This document shows positions 61,324 through 64,000 of a stretch of 64,000 nt of DNA, piece after piece. The notes under the pieces were generated by a model. That model had not been told where the DNA came from. It saw nothing but the letters and a program-made list of their open reading frames with translations, and did no database searches. A program made the translations under genes and the position numbers. Position 1 is the stretch's first letter. Each line of letters begins with the position of its first letter. The stretch is from Pleomorphomonas sp. T1.2MG-36 (GTDB lineage: Bacteria; Pseudomonadota; Alphaproteobacteria; Rhizobiales; Pleomorphomonadaceae). The stretch spans positions 558,001 through 622,000 of the forward strand of contig NZ_CATNLY010000023.1 of assembly GCF_950100655.1 (NCBI RefSeq). Direction: 5' to 3'.

Positions 61324-62070
61324 TTATTCCGCCGCCAGGCTTTCGCCGGCCACGCCGGACCCGCTCTCGGCGTCCAGCCACCAACTGACGTTGGCATGGC
61401 GGCGCAGCGCCGTGGCCGGGCAGTTGGAACTGATGGCGCCCTTGAGCGCGGCGTGCACCGCGTCACGCTTGGTGGCGCCGGTGGCCAGTACCATGATTTC
61501 ACGCGACTCGAGGATGGTGCCGATACCCATGGTCATGGCCTTGGTGGGCGGCAACGCGCCATCGAAGAAGGCCGAGTTGGCTTCCAGCGTCGACGGCTCG
61601 AGATCGACGACGCGGGTACGAGCGGCGAAGTCGGTGCCGGGCTCGTTGAAGCCGATATGGCCATTGCGGCCGATGCCGAGAAGCTGCAGGTCGATACCCC
61701 CCGCCTCGCGCATCATTGCCTCATAGCGGCGGGCGAAAGCGGCCGGATCGGCGGCAAGCCCGTCCGGCACGAAGGTCCTGGTCTTGTCGATATCGACGAG
61801 ATCGAACAGCTGGCTGTCCATGGTCGAGCGATAGGAGCGCGGATCTTCGGGCGGCAGCCCAACATACTCATCCAGATTGAAGGAGGTGACGTCGGCGAAG
61901 CTGATCTCGCCCGCGCGGTGCAGCGCAACAAGCCGCTCATAGACCGGCTCCATGGTGGCGCCGGTGGCAAGGCCCAGCACGATCTTCGGCATCGCCTTGA
62001 GGCGCTCGGCGATACGGTCGGCCACGGCATGGGCCGCCGCCACGGTGGTGGGGAAATGATTGATCCGCAT
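61324..62070 (-). CDS. nagB: Glucosamine-6-phosphate deaminase
   Basis: A 248-residue enzyme turning glucosamine-6-phosphate into fructose-6-phosphate and ammonia. Motifs are LGLATGATMEPVY near residue 33 (sugar-phosphate site), FNLDEYVGL near 65 with the catalytic Asp, and GIGRNGHIGFNEPG near 133 with the catalytic His. The ATG at 62070 follows GGAG; an in-frame ATG slightly upstream is less well placed. It follows a ROK-family regulator by 109 bp, so it is probably under its control. nagA, nagK and a transporter are not in the window. Confidence 0.93.
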   Translation of the reverse strand: MRINHFPTTVAAAHAVADRIAERLKAMPKIVLGLATGATMEPVYERLVALHRAGEISFADVTSFNLDEYVGLPPEDPRSYRSTMDSQLFDLVDIDKTRTFVPDGLAADPAAFARRYEAMMREAGGIDLQLLGIGRNGHIGFNEPGTDFAARTRVVDLEPSTLEANSAFFDGALPPTKAMTMGIGTILESREIMVLATGATKRDAVHAALKGAISSNCPATALRRHANVSWWLDAESGSGVAGESLAAE

Positions 62071-62179
62071 CTTGGGCTCCATCGACCGGTCATGCACGAG
62101 CGACCGCCAATCTCATGTGGAGATGATGGCGATGGATAATTAGTTCGTCAAGATGCCGAACATAAAATTTCGATGACAC

Positions 62180-63388
62180 TCAGCCGTGAGCAGCGGCCGG
62201 CAGTCGCAGCGGCATGGGCAAGTCCGCCGGGCTGAACAGCAAGTTGTGCGCCTGATTGAGCGCGATGGCGACGGCCCCGGTCAGGGCGGCGCGGGCACCG
62301 AGAGCCGATACCTCGACGACGATCGGTCGGCGGCTGACGCGCGGCAGTTCGGCGCTTATCCAGTCCACCACGCCCGGCAGGCATCCGACGATGCCGCCCA
62401 CCACGATCTTCCTCGGCTCAAGCAGTGCATGGACGGCAACCATTGCCAGAGCGACGGTGTGGGCAAGGTCGCGAGCGGCCGCGACGGCGGCGTCATCCTG
62501 GCCCTTCAGGGCGGCCGCGACGATATCGGACGTGCTCTGCGTCTTCGCGCCGCCAAGCGCCCGGTAGCGTTCGCGGATGCCACGACCACCAATGGTGCTT
62601 TCAAGGGCGCCACGCTCCAGACTGTCGGCGGCAGCCGGGTCACCACCAATCGGTAGGAAGCCGATTTCGCCGGCGGCGCCGCTGGCGCCCCGGATCAGTC
62701 GCCCGCCCGTGAGCGCGCCAAGACCGATACCCGTGCCCAACGAAACGAAGGCCACCTCTTCGACCCCGACGGCACACCCCATCCAGGATTCCCCGATCAC
62801 CGCCGCGTTGATGTCGTTCTCGATCACCACCGCGCAACCAAGCTCGGCCGCCAGCAGCGTGCGGACATCGACGTCGCCCAATCCTTCAAGGTTGGGCGAC
62901 AGCGACAGACGTCCGCTGACCGGCTCGACAACGCCGGGCATGGCCACCGCCGCCACCAGAACCTTCTGCCTGTCCACGCCGGCCTTGGCGACCAGTTCGC
63001 CGCAGAGACGTCCCAGAGCGGAAACCAGCGCGGTGCCCGTGAGGTCGTCCGACGGCGCTTCCTCCGACGCCAGGATATCGCCGACGATGTTGGAGAGCGA
63101 CAAGCGCAGCGACGTGACGCCGAGTTCGGCGCCGATCACGTAGCCGGCCGAAGGATCGACTTCATAGATGACGGCAGCGCGGCCGACCTTGCCCGAAGTC
63201 ACGCCCTTGATGCGCACGAAGCCGCCGCTTTCCAGCACGCGGATGACTTCCGACATGGTCTGCTTGGATAGACCGGTGATCTTGGCAAGGGCGGCTCGCG
63301 AGGTCGCGCCCGAGTTGAGGAGCACGTCCATGACGGCGCGCACCGAGATCTGGCGCAGCACCGGCGTTGCGGTATCGTCTGGGATCAT
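62180..63388 (-). CDS. ROK-family transcriptional regulator lacking the zinc motif
   Basis: A 402-residue NagC/XylR-type regulator. The N-terminal winged helix (about 12-75) reads ATSRAALAKITGLSKQTMSEV. The ROK domain (about 80-390) has VVIENDINAAVIGE near residue 188 and VSLGTGIGLGALTGG near 215. The ROK zinc-binding motif (CGxxGCxE) is missing: the site reads ERGALESTIGG, and the expected phosphate-loop Asp is a Glu in GAELGVTS. It is therefore likely a sugar-sensing regulator, perhaps of nagB, rather than a kinase. Confidence 0.87.
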   Translation of the reverse strand: MIPDDTATPVLRQISVRAVMDVLLNSGATSRAALAKITGLSKQTMSEVIRVLESGGFVRIKGVTSGKVGRAAVIYEVDPSAGYVIGAELGVTSLRLSLSNIVGDILASEEAPSDDLTGTALVSALGRLCGELVAKAGVDRQKVLVAAVAMPGVVEPVSGRLSLSPNLEGLGDVDVRTLLAAELGCAVVIENDINAAVIGESWMGCAVGVEEVAFVSLGTGIGLGALTGGRLIRGASGAAGEIGFLPIGGDPAAADSLERGALESTIGGRGIRERYRALGGAKTQSTSDIVAAALKGQDDAAVAAARDLAHTVALAMVAVHALLEPRKIVVGGIVGCLPGVVDWISAELPRVSRRPIVVEVSALGARAALTGAVAIALNQAHNLLFSPADLPMPLRLPAAAHG

Positions 63389-63466
63389 CGGGCCGGAAGT
63401 CTCCGTGGGAGAGTAACGGGATCGATCCTTACACCCAAATGCGAAGCTTCACAGCCCTGCCAACAC

Positions 63467-64000
63467 TTACGCCTTGGAGGCGGCAGCCCCGGCCTGCACC
63501 GAGTTTCGGTATTCGGTGGGCGTGCGCCCGACCACCTTCTTGAACACCTTGTAGAAGTAGTTGAAGTCGTTGAAGCCGCATCGCTGGGCGATCTGCGACA
63601 GCGGCAGATCGTATTTCTCCAGCATGAACTTGGCCTTGCCGATTCTCACCTGCGTCAGGTAGTCGGAAAAGGTCATGGCGCCCTGCTCGCGGAAGACGCG
63701 GGAGAAGTAGTTGGGGCTGATGCGCAGATGGGCGGCCACCGTGTCGCGGGTGATCAGCCGGTCGAAGTTTTCCTCGATATAGAGACAGGCGGCACGGAAG
63801 AAGGCCGACGACTGCCGGTCCTCCTCGGGTACGGGATTGGCAATCAGGCGGCGGGCATACTCGAGGATCGACTGCGCCAACAGACGGGCATCCAGGCTGG
63901 TGCGCCCGACGTCGTCGCGATGGCTCGTCATGGCCTCCACGAGGTGCTGCAACGGCCCATTGCCGGGGATCAGGCAGCTTCGCTTTTCAACGGAGACGAA
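63467..64000 (-). CDS. AraC-family transcriptional regulator (N-terminus cut off)
   Basis: The visible 177 residues run to the window edge without a stop, so the start lies outside. The C-terminal AraC-type DNA-binding domain (the last about 100 residues) is complete, with two helix-turn-helix parts: ITRDTVAAHLRISPNYFSRVF and LPLSQIAQRCGFNDFNYFYK, ending in VVGRTPTEYR. The preceding region is helical and shows no recognisable ligand domain. Next to a ROK regulator and nagB it may control amino-sugar use; this is only context. Confidence 0.88.
   Translation of the reverse strand, partial: FVSVEKRSCLIPGNGPLQHLVEAMTSHRDDVGRTSLDARLLAQSILEYARRLIANPVPEEDRQSSAFFRAACLYIEENFDRLITRDTVAAHLRISPNYFSRVFREQGAMTFSDYLTQVRIGKAKFMLEKYDLPLSQIAQRCGFNDFNYFYKVFKKVVGRTPTEYRNSVQAGAAASKA

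Overview
The window is GC-rich chromosomal DNA from an alphaproteobacterium, most likely of the order Hyphomicrobiales (Rhizobiales). The grounds are a SAM-II riboswitch before metZ, the long two-domain alphaproteobacterial dCTP deaminase, a CycM-type membrane cytochrome c, a ChoX/BetI choline module, a probable EcfG-type stress promoter, and the gene order rpmH-rnpA-yidC-engB-argB-HAD phosphatase-dapD-dapE with def-fmt-truA nearby. Within the order I would guess the Pleomorphomonadaceae neighbourhood, but the sequence does not prove it. There is no prophage, insertion sequence, CRISPR array or plasmid machinery.

Layout. 1-1835: a cut-off membrane-anchored protein, a DUF952 protein and pyrD. 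1838-12867: a complete autoinducer-2 (AI-2) uptake and processing locus. The minus-strand operon is lsrF-lsrA-lsrC-lsrD-lsrB-lsrG-lsrE-like-SDR; the divergent plus-strand operon is lsrR-lsrK-cupin. The AI-2 contact residues of LsrB (K35, D116, D166, Q167, P220, A222) and LsrF K203 sit at the same numbers as in the enteric proteins, so the function is well supported. The SDR and the cupin are not part of the enteric set. 12864-16205: an LtrA protein, a small basic stress-type protein, and a secondary alcohol dehydrogenase like that of Thermoanaerobacter, flanked by a degenerate copy of the 3' end of tRNA-Gly and the intact tRNA-Gly. 16240-28103: dcd, a diguanylate cyclase, riboswitch-controlled metZ, a MarR/NlpC-P60 pair, a solute-binding protein, apaG, nudC, pheA, kdsB, a cytochrome c and a DMT exporter.

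28171-41159: betI divergent from the choline transporter choXWV, an agmatinase-family enzyme, an OmpR-type two-component system divergent from an EF-hand protein, a four-gene ABC importer of unknown substrate, and a glyoxylate/hydroxypyruvate reductase. 41160-59407: a core block (def, fmt, truA, dapE, dapD, HAD phosphatase, argB, engB, yidC, rnpA, rpmH) interrupted by a glucan biosynthesis protein, recD2, glgB and a DEAD-box helicase. An 88-bp tandem repeat lies between def and fmt, and the HAD gene carries a one-base frameshift. 59804-64000: an orphan histidine kinase, nagB, a ROK-family regulator and a cut-off AraC-type regulator.

Regulation visible in the sequence includes the SAM-II riboswitch followed by an intrinsic terminator, a BetI-type operator overlapping the betI promoter, palindromes in the lsr divergent region, a palindrome between the response regulator and the EF-hand gene, an apparently leaderless def transcript, and several hairpins between genes of the same operon.

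The most rewarding targets are the extended lsr locus (possibly used to consume AI-2 made by other species), the tRNA-bounded alcohol dehydrogenase insert, the def-fmt tandem repeat, and the frameshifted phosphatase.
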